NCBI GenBank assembly: GCA_033085395.1
Contig: JANQBS010000225.1
Location: 1 to 64,000 of the forward strand
Direction: 5' to 3'
Length of the DNA stretch: 64,000 nucleotides
Origin: Xanthoparmelia taractica
Lineage: Eukaryota; Ascomycota; Lecanoromycetes; Lecanorales; Parmeliaceae
Shown: positions 1 through 11,224 of the stretch, in pieces
Numbering within the stretch: position 1 is the first letter of the stretch
How the letters are laid out: every line of letters begins with the position of its first letter
The notes under the pieces: generated by a model
Databases searched by the model: none
Told to the model about the DNA's origin: nothing
The model's input: only the letters and a program-made list of their open reading frames with translations
Translations under genes and position numbers: made by a program

Positions 1-1007
1 ATCCCATACCTTTCGGTATAATATTCGAAAAACTGGTCCCATACCATCAAATATACCACACCTTTCCGACCCGTAATTAGTAGTTAATTATTAACACTAA
101 GACGACGATATTCTTCTAGATTTTCACTCAATAAATCTAGCTAAAAAGATCTTCGTAGTAATTAGCCCTATAGGGTCTAGCCCTAGCCCTAGTTACGTCT
201 TGATATAAAGATTCTATAATCGTAGTAAGAGTAAACGTAATTATAAAAGTTCTTATAAAAGTAACTTTTCTTATCTAGTAATTTATAATTTATATATATA
301 TAATAAAATAAGATAAAGATAAGTTAAAAACCCTATAATTTATATATATTGTTATTAATTAATATTTACTAGATACGCTTTTTAAAATCTTTTATAAAGT
401 TAGCTCGCTAGATCTCCCGTAGAGTTCTTATTAAAAATTCGTTATTAGATTACTTATATTTTAAATAACTTCGATAGTTTTCATTATAATCTAGATATAA
501 TTTTTATAAATTGTAAAGCCTGATTCGCGCGTTCTAATAACATAGTGGTTACTAAGTGACTAAGTCCAGTCTTATATTTTTAGAGATATGGTGGATTGAA
601 CCTAATAATCTACCGGAACTCCCGAACCTCCCCCCAGAAGCACTCCCGACTTGCGTACCCACGAATTCAATTCGTGCGCATACGCTTACACTTTATCTAT
701 CGGATATTTCTTATCGAGTGAGCAGGACTGTTGACCATACAGGTCGGATGATGACTGTTCCAGTTGCAGGAGGCCGGTCCAGTGTGTGTATCGACCCTGG
801 AAAACGCTAGCTTAGCGCCTTTTAGACTCGGGGCTGGCTCTTACTACCTTATCTTACCTTGCTTAAGGTTCTCACCCGAAGATCCTTCGCTTTGTCATCC
901 TCCTCTCAATCTTGTGTACCTCTGCTTCCATGTGCCTGAGCTCCATCTCCTTTGACTCTATCCAAGCTCAGTATCGTTGAGTCCTCGCGTGAGTAGAGCC
1001 GTCCGCC
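1..1007. other. AT-rich gene-poor left edge and promoter of the Zn2Cys6 regulator
   Basis: The first ~550 bases are strongly A+T rich with many TA steps and runs of TATATA, and no reading frame resembles a protein. This composition is what repeat-induced point mutation leaves in old transposons of filamentous fungi, but no element could be recognised. From ~600 the composition becomes normal; this part is the likely promoter and 5' leader of the regulator gene starting at 1008. Confidence 0.5.
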
Positions 1008-3356
1008 ATGTTCACGACGTTTCCCGCAGGTCCAAATCAGCGCAGTCAGCGCAATGAGACCCAAGCCACACGGTTGGAAAGAACCACCAGCAACATCCCG
1101 TCCACACCGCCACATCCGTCACAACCAAAACGTAGTCAGGTTGCTCGTGCGTGTGACTGGTGCCGCTTGAACCGGATCCGATGCGATAATGACGTCCCAT
1201 GCCGAAACTGCCAGAGCACGGGGCGATGGTGCAGTAATAATAACAAGGCTGAAGCACGTTCCCTTCCCCAGGCTAACGCGTACGTACATTGGTCCAAAAA
1301 TAACCGGTATTGTATCGGGGCCTAATTGGGTTCTAGTGAAATTGAAAGGCTCAAGGGGCAGGTCAGAGAATTAGAGCAGAAGCTCCAGTGCCAGAACGAC
1401 TCATTATCACTACCAGTTGATCACCGTTCACACCCTACCACAGATCAAGCGAATTTCAGTAGAAGGACCCTAAAGACTGCTGAGGGTGCCTGGTCAACAA
1501 ATTCAAACACATCTCAAAGGCAACTATACGGCCAATCATCCACCTTCTTCTTCGTATCGAGATTATCCTCCTTCATTGGTACTGCACTACAGCAACCTCT
1601 TGTCGATCATCAGATGAATCCAAATGCGGCATGCAAGGTTTTTGCTAGCCCTAATAGCCCAATGCCAAACGACCAAGCAGACGCTGTGCCTACTTTCGAG
1701 TCTCTGTCCCGAGCCCAGGAAGACTATTTCCTGGGACTCTTCTGGCAAACGTACCATTGCACGGTACCCATCTTGGACGAGGTAGAGTTTCGAAAACACT
1801 ACGAGACGCTATGGGTTACGAATGGCTTTAATTACTCATTTCGTAAACCATCTCCACTCGTCGACATCATTCTCGCTCTCTGCATGCAGTATGGCATGGC
1901 TTTTGTTCCGAGACCCCACGCCGACCAAGCCTCGAGGGTGCATATCGACATCAATGATTCGACCATTGCGGGTCGTAGTTTCTATCATAGATGTCAGACC
2001 CTACTCTTGTTGGAGGCAGAGACCCAATCTATCACTACATTGCAATGCTACATCTACTCGACGATTTATCTTCGCAATGCCTCTTTCGTCAACACCGCTT
2101 ACAATACCTTGGCCGTCGCCATTCGAGTTGCTCATACACTTGGCCTCCACCAAGAACCTGCAAAGGATCTTCCTCAGGCGCAGAGGGAGTTGCGGTTGCG
2201 ACTGTGGATGGTTGTCTATATGATGGAATGTAAAGCTGGCGAGTCTCTTGGACGACCCTGGCAAATGGCTCAGGTCTCACAAATGACTTGCAGTTTACCG
2301 GCGGACAGTCAGAGTGCTGCGCAGCTCTCTGGATCCAACTTCGTTTCACACGGAGAAAATATTACATGGCTTAGTTATCACGTTCAATGTGCCAAGCTCC
2401 ACATTGCGGTTCGTGCAGTCTACGCTGCTTTCGATGACAAAGTCGCGTCAGTCTCACAAGGCAAGAACGAAAACTTCTTTTTCGAAGACGCGGAAGCCCA
2501 AGAAAAGCTTGCTGAATCCTTTATGCAGGATATGCGAGTTGTCCAGGAATGGGTACGGAACGTCCCTAAGGCGTTGATGACAGCAAGAAAGGGGAACGGA
2601 GAGTCTTTCTCTACAGATAGGTCGTCTTTGGAGATTGATCTTAGCGTCCCAGTATGGCTTCAGCGGCAGCGACTCTTACTGGAACTTTTGTATCACAATC
2701 TTGTGATGACGCTTTATCGTCCGTTCATCCGCTTTCGTGCTTCTTCGACACCCTCGACACCCTTGGCTGACGGGCATGCAATATCGTGTTTAAATCACGC
2801 CATCTCGACAACTAACATCATCCATCAAGTTCTATTAGGCAACGATGTACTTAACGGATGTCACGAAGCTTATCAATACCAATGGACGGCTGCTTTGTCA
2901 CTCGTCGGTTTTGGCTTCGGCTATCCTATATGTTCAGCGGCCCCTTCGGCGCGCAAGGCCATGAACACAGTAAAAGACGTGCTAGACATATTTGGGAACA
3001 ACTTCGCTACTGCGGCCAGTGCTGTTAACGTGATGCTGGAGCTGACAATGAAGGTCGATCTCTTCATGGACCGCTTCCGCACAGGAATAGTACCCTCTCC
3101 GCAGCCATCTACCACTTTCAATCCCAATAACCGAAGCTTTCAGCCCTTCAAATCACAGAGCGGAGCTTACGACCATGGTTACCGCAGCCCCATTCCAGAC
3201 TTGGAACTGCAGTCAACACTCGCCAGGGGTCCTGCAATAAATCAAGGCACGCTACCAACGATGGGACTAGGTTTCTCAACCGACCCTTTTGTAGGCTCTG
3301 AGGCCATGTGGTTGGAAGGCAATGGCTTCAACGCAGACATGTGGCCTGTTTCCTAG
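1008..3356 (+). CDS. Zn(II)2Cys6 fungal transcription factor, probable cluster regulator
   Basis: Two exons, 1008-1279 and 1337-3356, joined over a 57-bp intron (donor GTACGT, acceptor TTCTAG) give 763 residues. The binuclear zinc cluster lies at Cys49, 52, 59, 65, 68 and 75 (CX2CX6CX5CX2CX6C). A basic linker and a coiled-coil segment beginning EIERLKGQVRELEQKLQ follow directly after the splice. The middle region, with YFLGLFWQTYHCTVPILDE, matches the fungal-specific transcription-factor domain (Fungal_trans). The product should be a nuclear DNA-binding activator. Its position at the edge of a polyketide cluster suggests it is the pathway regulator; that role is inferred from context. The gene ends 128 bp from the convergent KSI-like gene. 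Confidence 0.9.
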
Positions 3357-3484
3357 TTCAGACTCTAGGGTGGCGCACCTCAGGTACTCTCGTAGAGGCC
3401 TGCAATGATCATCTGAATTTCGTGTCTACATTCCCGCCCGCCTTTTCAATTGACTTTAGTTACACTCAGGGAGAAAATCATTTT

Positions 3485-4138
3485 CTATGCATATCCCGGA
3501 CCCAAGATAGCTGTGAGGTTGGGAAGCCCGCCCGGGCCTGGCTCAAGCGCTGTCCTTGGCGTATGATATGTCGAATTAGTTGGCGTTTCGTTCTCGTATA
3601 TGGCCTTTGAAACCAATGCTGAGTCGAGATAGGCCCTCACTTGCACAATCTGCCCCTGCGTGCTCCACCTCGTCACCCATGAATATGTGTTGTCGAACGT
3701 TAACCCTGAAAGGCGATCAATCTCGATTGGACCAGAGAACGGCAGAGTCCAGAACCTACCGTTCTTCATCACAGCCTGTTCACGAAGCTCCTGTACAGAC
3801 CATTCCTCGCTGCATCCTCCAATAACGTTGACGAGGGATATAGTATCGGGAAGATCGAGGTTCTGTGCTTGGGCAAGACGGGCCACTGCATTGACGACGA
3901 AGAGAGTCTTGCTGGGGTAGCGGCCCGACAGTGGATGGGTACCTTGTACATTCCAGTCGACGTCGTCCACCACGTTGTAGAAGAAACCAGAAAAGTTGCC
4001 CTCGACAAGGTTGCTGAAGACTTGGCGAATGTGGACTTGAGATGGGTATGTGCAATTTGTTGCCGTCGTTGCCGCCACGGTGCTTACGATGGTGAGAATT
4101 ATAAGCAGGTCTAAGAGGCGGGAGGTCTTGCTAAACAT
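3485..4138 (-). CDS. Secreted SnoaL/ketosteroid-isomerase-like protein 1
   Basis: The frame is open over 217 codons. It contains a 54-nt GT-AG segment (3706-3759, donor GTAGGT, acceptor TTTCAG) whose removal joins KNG to LTFDNTYSW, the contiguous form usual for this family. The likely protein is therefore 199 residues (exons 4138-3760 and 3705-3485). It starts with a signal peptide (LLDLLIILTIVSTVAA) and has an NTF2/SnoaL-like fold pattern with VDWNVQGTHPLSG and VQVRAYLDSALVSKA, plus several N-glycosylation sites. Secreted ketosteroid-isomerase-like proteins take part in dimerising maleic anhydride monomers in maleidride clusters. The citrate synthase/PKS context here makes the same role plausible, but it is not proven by sequence. 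Confidence 0.8.
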   Translation of the reverse strand: MFSKTSRLLDLLIILTIVSTVAATTATNCTYPSQVHIRQVFSNLVEGNFSGFFYNVVDDVDWNVQGTHPLSGRYPSKTLFVVNAVARLAQAQNLDLPDTISLVNVIGGCSEEWSVQELREQAVMKNGRFWTLPFSGPIEIDRLSGLTFDNTYSWVTRWSTQGQIVQVRAYLDSALVSKAIYENETPTNSTYHTPRTALEPGPGGLPNLTAILGPGYA

Positions 4139-4713
4139 GGTATCGAAGGATGTCAGATTGAACCTGCAGTAAGGTCCTGAGTTGTTTTAAGTGTGGGGAA
4201 TTTGTCGGATGTGGGAATAGGCCAGAGGAGGAAAGTCGAGCAGTAATATATGAAGTTTGAAGTTGCTGGAGCTACTACTAATATGGAGGCAGAAGCGGTA
4301 AGCGATTCCATGGATCTGACGTTTTACCGAGTTCAGCGAAGCAAGACGATGACAAATCCATGTGGCATTCCGCTTTTCCAGCTGACGGGTCTTTCGAAGT
4401 AAGATTACACGTATTGTAATTTTCAGCGTTCAAAGGAATCGGTAAGATATTCGGGCGGAGAAAGGCCTTAACGGCTTGACTTATTTCCGGCATGCATGAA
4501 TCCACGGAGTCAAACAAAGGAAGAACGAACACGTTTATTGTGGCTGTCACATCAAAAATATCCAGAATACTCTATGTCATCTGCTCTTTCCCTCTTACTC
4601 ATCCTATCACATCACTTTTCAAACATTATCTCCCATCTCTCCCCCCCTACTCTCCTCTGGTATCCAACCTTTTGTGACATAGACCATCACCACTTCATCT
4701 TGCTTGATTGAAC
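4139..4713. other. Divergent promoter region between KSI-like protein 1 and the MFS transporter
   Basis: This 575-bp spacer separates two divergently transcribed genes and should hold both promoters. Pyrimidine-rich tracts at about 4575-4660 lie just before the transporter start, as is common in fungal core promoters. No coding sequence was recognised. Confidence 0.5.
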
Positions 4714-6397
4714 ATGGCCACTAAGAACCGAGACTCTTCACGGGCCTCTCCGGAGGCTTCTATGGAACTTATTTGCAAAAATCACACAGACCCCACTGCG
4801 AGAGATAAAGAAAGGCCACCGATAGTATATGACAGACAAAGCCCATCCAGCAAAAACTTCTCGGACTGGAACACCTGGGAGAAGCGGCTAATAATCTTCG
4901 CCGCCTCTTTAGCAGCCCTCTTCTCTCCACTCTCAGCCAACATATACTTCCCGATCTTCAATGTCCTCGCCGACGATTTGCATGTCAGCAACACCTTGAT
5001 CAACTTGACTGTGACAACCTATATGGTAAGTCTTCTTGTTTCGTCGCATCCAGCCGAGTGGAATGATCGCAGGCATTTCTGACAACCTAACCAAGATCTT
5101 CCAAGGATTAGTCCCAACCATCATTGCTGGAGCATCTGATGGCCTGGGACGTCGACCAGCCTACATCGTCTGCTTCATCATTTATCTTGCGGCCAATATT
5201 GGGCTTGCTCTACAGAACCAATATGCTGCGCTAGTGGTTCTGCGCTCCGTTCAGAGTGCCGGAAGCAGCAGCACAGTCGCGCTTGCCAATGCTGTCGTCG
5301 CCGACATTGTCACGGCGTCAGAGCGTGGCGCATATATCTCATACGCGAACTCTGGCACCTACGTCGCTCCAGCTTTTGGCCCGATTATCGGCGGCCTCCT
5401 CGCCCACTATTTAGGATGGCGGTCGGTGTTTTGGTTCTTGACCATCTTTGCTGGAGCCTTCTTCGTACCTCTACTCCTGTTCTTTCCAGAAACTTGCCGA
5501 AAGACTGTTGGCGATGGATCAATCCGCCCGGCGAGATGGAATATGTCCATACTGACCGCCAGGCACCTACGGAGAAATGCTCGAGCCGATCCAGACTCAA
5601 GAGACAAGCTGGACCCTCCGCCAAGGCCTCCACTGACAATTCCAAACCCCCTCGCGACTCTCACAATCATTTTCGAAAAGGAAGTCGGGTTGGTGTTGGC
5701 CAGCTCGGCAATGGCTTTCGGAGCTTACTATGCCGTCTCTGCTGGCATTCCCTCTCAATTCAAGGAAATCTACGGGTTCAATGACATACAGCTTGCTCTC
5801 TGTTTTATCCCTGTTGGAGCAGGGTGTCTTCTGGCAGTCATTGCCCAAGGGACGTTGGTCGATTACAATTACAGGCGGTACGCTATGCGCCTCGGCTATC
5901 CCGTCGTAAAGACCAAGCAACAAGACCTTACCAACTTCCCAATCGAGAGGGCACGTCTCGAAATTGCGCTTCCAATGCTCCTAATCGAAGCTGCATCAAT
6001 CATCGCATACGGCTGGGTAATAAAGTATGCTACCAACCTGTCGGGTCCCCTTATCTTACTCTTCGTCATCTCCTGCAGCGCCTGCGCAGCTTTCAGCATT
6101 ATGAGTATCCTCATTGTTGATATCTATCCCGAGAAAGCCGGCCAGGCGACTGCCGCCAATAACCTGTGTCGCTGCTGGGTGGGTGCAGGTTTTACAGCCG
6201 CTATTCTTCCGATGATCAACGCTATGGGCCGTGGCTGGTCTAATACGCTGGTTGGTCTGCTTTGCTTCGCCTGCGCCCCGATGTTGGTTGCAGTCATATT
6301 ATTAGGGCCCCACTGGAGGCGTGAGAGAGCAGGTAGGCTGAAAGGCAAGTCCGATGAGAAGGAGGCCAAAAGAAAGGAGCGCAAAACTAGGGCATAA
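4714..6397 (+). CDS. MFS transporter, DHA1 (drug:H+ antiporter) type
   Basis: Exons 4714-5025 and 5096-6397 (70-bp intron, donor GTAAGT, branch-like CTAAC, acceptor CCAAG) give 537 residues. The splice restores TTYMIFQGLVPTIIAGASDG, a hallmark stretch of this subfamily in TM2. The loop motif SDGLGRRPAY corresponds to MFS motif A. About twelve hydrophobic segments surround a hydrophilic central loop (~residues 230-270), and the cytoplasmic tails are basic. The ATG at 4714 was chosen because the frame upstream opens only with a TTG. In this cluster the likely job is export of the metabolite; the substrate is unknown. Confidence 0.9.
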
Positions 6398-6806
6398 GGT
6401 CTCTGTGCGCTCGGAAGACTAGTCGATGGATCAAGCCAGGAGACTGATGCTCATCAGCTCCCCGAAGAGCAATGAACTAATGTAAGGCAAGAGCACTCGG
6501 TAGTTTTATCAAATTCTACCTGCAGTATACTATTAGCTTATGCACAAGGCTTGCGGATCTCTGGGAGAAAAGGTCAAGAAGGTCAAATTTCGACGATGTA
6601 AATTTTATTGTTCAAAAATTCTGGAGTTGCGGAAGGAAGGGTGTCTTGATATATGGAGGAGACATCTTGCATGGATAAACAAGGGAGTGATTACATCCTC
6701 GCCTGACATATCCAGTGCAGTAGTAGAAACCATCACCTCAATGGGATGCATCTTCGCTGATGGTACCATTATGCCATCTCAATGACCTACGTTGTCAATG
6801 TAAGGC
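6398..6806. other. Convergent intergenic spacer
   Basis: This region lies between the 3' ends of the MFS transporter and the dienoyl-CoA-isomerase-like gene and would hold both 3' untranslated regions. An 81-codon frame at 6540-6785 has no recognisable features and is not called. Confidence 0.5.
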
Positions 6807-7890
6807 TTATAGCTTCTGAAACCTTGGTGTTTTCTTCTTCTTCCACGCATCCACCGCTTCACTAACATCGCTGGTCTGCAAAGCAGCCGCGTTCCAAACC
6901 GCCGTATGATCCAAACTTTCCCTCACACCGTGATCTCTCGCATGATTCAGAATCCTCTTGGTCCCCTGTACAGCCACGGGACCCTTGCCTGTGAGGACAT
7001 TCGCAATCTCAATCGCTCTCTCCAGCGCCTCGTTTTTCGTCTCCAGCACCTCGCTCACGAATCCGACCCGCGATGCCTCTTCCGACAAGAATGGCCGCGC
7101 GCTCATGCACACGTCTTTGACCCAGCCAAAGTTGCCTACGATTTTTGGAAGGCGCGAGAGCGTGCCGAGATCGGCGGCGATGCCGATGTCGACTTCCTTG
7201 ACGGAGAAGCGCGTCGAGGTGGTGCAGAGGCGGATGTCGGCGCAGGAGGCGATGTCGATGGCGATGCCGTAGGATATGCCGTGGAGGACGCAGATGACGG
7301 CTACGGATACATGGAGAGGTAATCAGTGGTAATTTCTTATTCTTATTATCTTTATTATCATTGCGAGGATTTGCAACGTTGCGGGATTTACATACTTGGG
7401 GTGCGAACGGGGGGGGGGGGGGTGGCGCAGGAAAGGGGCAAGGCTCCAAAAGAAAGAAAGGGAGGTAGGGAGGGAGGGAGTAACTACGACTTGGCACTGT
7501 GCATATGAGATATACAATTAAAAAAAACCTACGCTTCTCGCACTTCTCTACGGCACTCACGCATTCTTGAAATTCCTCAATGTACCGCAATATCCTTACC
7601 GCTTTCCTAGCGCCATCTACGCCCTCTTCCGTGGTGCCATTCAGTATATTGCCCTGGCTCGCATCATGCATGTCCAGCCCGGCGGTTAGATTGTCGCCGC
7701 AGCCGGCAAGAACGACGGCGCGCACGGAACTGTCGTGGGATAGTTGGGTGAAGAGGGTTCCGAGGTGGTGCCACATGCGGTCTGTGAATGTGTTTAGGCG
7801 GGAGGGCCGGTTGATGAGGACGAGGAAGACGTAGGGGGAGGGGTTGCTGACGATGTAGTCGGGATAGTGGGAGTAGGCGGGAAGTGACAT
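6807..7890 (-). CDS. Enoyl-CoA hydratase/isomerase family, delta(3,5)-delta(2,4)-dienoyl-CoA isomerase-like
   Basis: Two exons, 7890-7533 and 7300-6807, are separated by a 232-bp intron (donor GTAGGT, acceptor CCGTAG) and give 283 residues. The splice produces EKCEKPVICVLHGISYG, the expected crotonase-core sequence. EVDIGIAADLGTLSRLPK carries the acidic residues used by dienoyl-CoA isomerases, and the third acidic position is in GIAIDIASCADIRLC. The family works in peroxisomal or mitochondrial beta-oxidation of unsaturated acyl-CoAs. The C-terminus QKL is only a weak PTS1-like signal. It lies inside the cluster, so it could act on a polyketide-derived acyl-CoA or be a bystander. The intron is long for this window and contains a G14 run. 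Confidence 0.85.
7409..7422. repeat. G14 homopolymer inside the isomerase intron
   Basis: There is an uninterrupted run of 14 G on the + strand within the 232-bp intron. Such runs are length-unstable, and the count may be affected by assembly error. Confidence 0.8.
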
Positions 7891-8305
7891 TATGGCGAGA
7901 TGTGCAGGTGTCACTGGAAGAGTAGTGCAGGTTGATGATGATGAGAAGCTGGTCTCACTGGAAGAAAGCAAATTCAACTGGTGGGAACCAAAATCACCCT
8001 TTCGTGGAAGAGGGAGAGATAGAAGATTCAGTTGACACAAACTGTCTGCATGTCATCGACGGTGGCATTGGTGAATACTTTACGACACAGGAGCCCCGTA
8101 GTCATGCGGCTCGGCTTTACCGCTGTTTCGATCGGGTCTAGGAGATGTTTTCAATTCTTACCGTCCTGCAACTCGTTACCACTACTCTTAGGATAGTTTC
8201 AGTTTACATCTTGGCTGCTGTAACATTGATCGCTTGCATCGGATTCTCCGGAAGGTGGTTGCATTGACATGACACATCAGAGCCTGCATGTTAGCAGGGT
8301 ATGTC

Positions 8306-8408
8306 AAAGGAGTCTTGAGCATCGCAGTTCGAAAAGGAGTGGTGGTGTCCCAAAGGAGTTTCGGAGTCCAAAAGGAGTTAGGGCGTCTGAAAGGAGTCGG
8401 AGTTCTGA
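8306..8408. repeat. AAAGGAGT direct-repeat array, 19-bp period
   Basis: AAAGGAGT begins at 8306, 8333, 8352, 8371 and 8390. The last four copies are spaced exactly 19 bp and sit in units of the form AAAGGAGTnnnGGnGTC. The same octamer, or its extended form AAAAGGAG/CTCCTTTT, recurs in promoters across the cluster, so this array may be a cluster of regulator-binding sites. Confidence 0.75.
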
Positions 8409-8625
8409 AGGCGGGCAGCTAGCGCGGGCTTACAGCTCAGCAGGGGTACAAGTTTTACATAAGCTGAGCACATCCGTTCCTAGCCCGGATAAAGTCTATG
8501 CATATACTAACTATATCCGTTTTTGCCTCTATGATATGCTAAGTATATGTTCAGTTACTAGAATTAGGATAGGGGGTCTCCTCCGATAGAAGCCCCTCAG
8601 AGGGAAGACTGATTAGGCTAGAGTT

Positions 8626-8663
8626 TGGGTTAAGAGGGTTAGGGTTGAGAGGGTTAGGGTTAG
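8626..8663 (+). repeat. Interstitial telomere-like tract (degenerate TTAGGG)
   Basis: Several near-contiguous units of GGGTTA occur with interruptions (GGGTTAAGAGGGTTAGGG, then GAGAGGGTTAGGGTTAG). TTAGGG is the usual telomere repeat of filamentous ascomycetes. The tract is short and imperfect. Confidence 0.55.
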
Positions 8664-9152
8664 ATAATTTTGTGTTTCTTTCAGCATATACTAAGCATAT
8701 GCCCCGGAACCTTCGTTCTATCCTCGATGAGTCGCATATGCTATGCATATTCCTACGCCTGCCCGAGTTTTAGTCTGCCTCCGCCGAGCTGTATGCCCCA
8801 GCTAGCGCCTGATAATCCACGCCAGGACATGTACGCCAACACTCGCCCTCTTCAGAGCCCGCCTTCCGCAATTAACGTCCCCGAAGCTCAATCACGGCGC
8901 CCTCAACGACCAGTCCTGGGGTCTTCGGCTACAACGAATCACTTTCTGAGTCTATGATTGGAGCTGCTACTAATGACATCCAAGACATTTGGTGCAGACC
9001 ACCATACTTCGTTCGGTGCAGATCCTCTCACGGCTGCTAACCTCCTGCGATTTCATGCCTCTTGGGCTTATGGACTATCTTTTCTGCATGGATACTCGCC
9101 AAAGGATCTTTCTTCACACCACCTTGACCATCGCCAAATGGCTTCAAGTTCG

Positions 9153-9160
9153 CTCCTTTT
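9153..9160 (+). promoter_or_regulatory. Candidate cluster motif CTCCTTTT upstream of P450
   Basis: This copy lies 193 bp upstream of the P450 ATG. It is one of nine copies (either strand) seen between 8.3 and 29.1 kb. Function is inferred only from recurrence in cluster promoters. Confidence 0.35.
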
Positions 9161-9345
9161 TTCCGCTTTCCGGTTACCCCACCCCCTGTTTCCTTAGGTC
9201 TCGGTCGACTGTTCCTATAACTTTGCTGAATATCCCACCGCCACCTTGCAGTGACCTTTTCCTCCTTGATTTCTTCGTTTTAAGGCTGATAATTTGACTG
9301 CTCAAATACCCTATTGAACGCAGCAAAAAACATACTGATTACACC

Positions 9346-11224
9346 ATGGAAACTCTTCGTAAAATCATGGCGTCTCCTGTTTACAAAGCTCCATCCGTCA
9401 TTGTAGAAGGACTTTTAGCTCTTGTCAGTCACATTCAAGCTCAAGTAACTCCTAGCCTGCTGATGACTGTGGCTATTAAGGTCCTCATCTACCAGATCAG
9501 CAGGATTGTATACAACATCTTTCTGCATCCGCTTGCAAGATTTCCAGGGCCGCTTCTGAGATCTGGATTTCACATCTTTAACTACTGGGAGGAGCTTCGC
9601 GGTGTACAGGCCAAGAAGGCCTTAGCACTCCACGACAGATATGGCCCGGTAGTACGCATTGGACCTGACTCTCTGTCATTCAATACGGCCAATGCTTGGA
9701 AAGGTACTGTCAATCCTCCACTGGGCATAGATAACCGAGTCGTTGATACTTAGGCGTGAAGATATTTACTCTGTGAAACCCGGCAAGCCCGAAATACCCA
9801 AGGACATGAAGTTCTTCACGCAGAACACCAATAGAGTTCCTAGCATCTTGGGTGAGTCTAAGCACCTGTCCGAGAACACGGCCTGACTCTATCCTCACAT
9901 TCTAGTCTGCAATCACGAGGATCATGTTCGAATTAAGAGGCTTGTCGCTCACGCTTTCTCTGACTCAGCGCTTCGAAATCAGGAGTCGTTAATGACCAAG
10001 TATATAGAGCTGCTAATCAGTCAGCTCAAAAAGAAAGTCAGCGCTGGCCAGGGCAAACAAGATATTCTGTCATGGTATATGTTTACTACATTCGACATAA
10101 TGAGCGACCTCTGTTTCGCTGAGCCCATGAATGCATTGGCCAATGGTGCTTATCAACCATGGATTGTGACAATTTTGAATGCTGCCAAAAATGGGAGTTA
10201 TGTCCGATTGGAAAGGGCCTATCCTTTGCTGGCAGGTGTTAGCCATCTCTACAAGAAGTTTTTCTCTGGGCCCTCCAAGCTCAATGAATCAAGAGCTGAG
10301 CACATGAGATACTCCATTCAGAAAACTGAGTCGAGAATGGGCAGTGATATGGAACGTAATGATATTATGACATCTGTCAGTCCCCTCTTTCGTTGCAGAA
10401 TTGGTAGCACAAGCATTGATAACATCTTAGATTCTCCAGCACAATAGCGAAAAAGGCATGTCGCGTGCCGAAATTGCACAAACCCTTATTCTTTTTATGA
10501 CGGGTGGGACAGAACCAACGGCATCAGGATTGAGTGGTGTTACTTACAACGTGTTACGCAACAAAAGAGTCTATGATAGGCTTACTAGAGAGGTTCGAGA
10601 AGCGTTTTCGTCGGATGCGGAAATCAACAACACTGCTGTGAACAAGCTTCCGTACTTGAATGCTTGTGTCAAGGAGTCCTTGCGCCTCTATCCGCCAGTC
10701 CCTGCTCGCTTTCCACGGCGAACAGTCGGTGGACAGGAGATCATTGACGGCCATGTCATACCAGCGAATGTAAGTTCTATAACGGATTTGAAAACTGGAG
10801 TATCGTGCTTTGGGTGCTAACGAACTTGAAGACCTCGATTGGTGTCCATCAATGGGCAACTTACCATTCTGCTACAAATTTCCACGAACCGAACAGCTAT
10901 TTCCCGGAGCGATGGCTTGACGATGCGCCACCTGTATTCAAGAGCGACGCGCTTACCGCGGTGCAGCCTTTTTCCACAGGCCCTCGAATCTGCATAGGCA
11001 AGAAGTGAGTCAAGGAAAGCCGCTCCAATTTGCCGAACAGAACAGCTGACTTAATATACAGCATGGCATGGCTGCAAATGCGGTCCATACTATGCAGACT
11101 AATTTTGAATTTTGAGATGGAGCTTTGCGAAGAAAGTCAAAGCTGGAATGACCAGAAAGCACGCTTGCTCTGGGATATGCCACCTTTGAATGTCAGATTG
11201 AGCCATCGAGAGACCCATGACTAA
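9346..11224 (+). CDS. Cytochrome P450 monooxygenase
   Basis: Six exons (9346-9703, 9762-9851, 9906-10375, 10431-10769, 10832-11004, 11062-11224), all with consensus GT-AG introns of 54-62 bp, give 530 residues. A membrane-anchor segment sits at the N-terminus, and the proline hinge follows as FPGPLL. The I-helix has LILFMTGGTEPT, the K-helix ExxR is KESLRLYPP, the PERF-type motif is FPERW, and the haem loop is FSTGPRICIGK with ligand Cys473. All catalytic landmarks are present, so it should be an active ER-bound haem monooxygenase. Its place in the cluster makes it a tailoring oxidase; the site of oxidation cannot be read from sequence. Confidence 0.93.

Larger units (their letters stand above)
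7891..9345. other. Divergent intergenic region between isomerase-like gene and P450
   Basis: This 1455-bp spacer has no convincing coding sequence. It carries a 19-bp tandem repeat built around AAAGGAGT (8333-8408), a TTAGGG-like tract (8626-8663), three or four copies of GCATATACTAA-like sequence around 8500-8700, and a CTCCTTTT site 193 bp before the P450 start. Confidence 0.55.
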
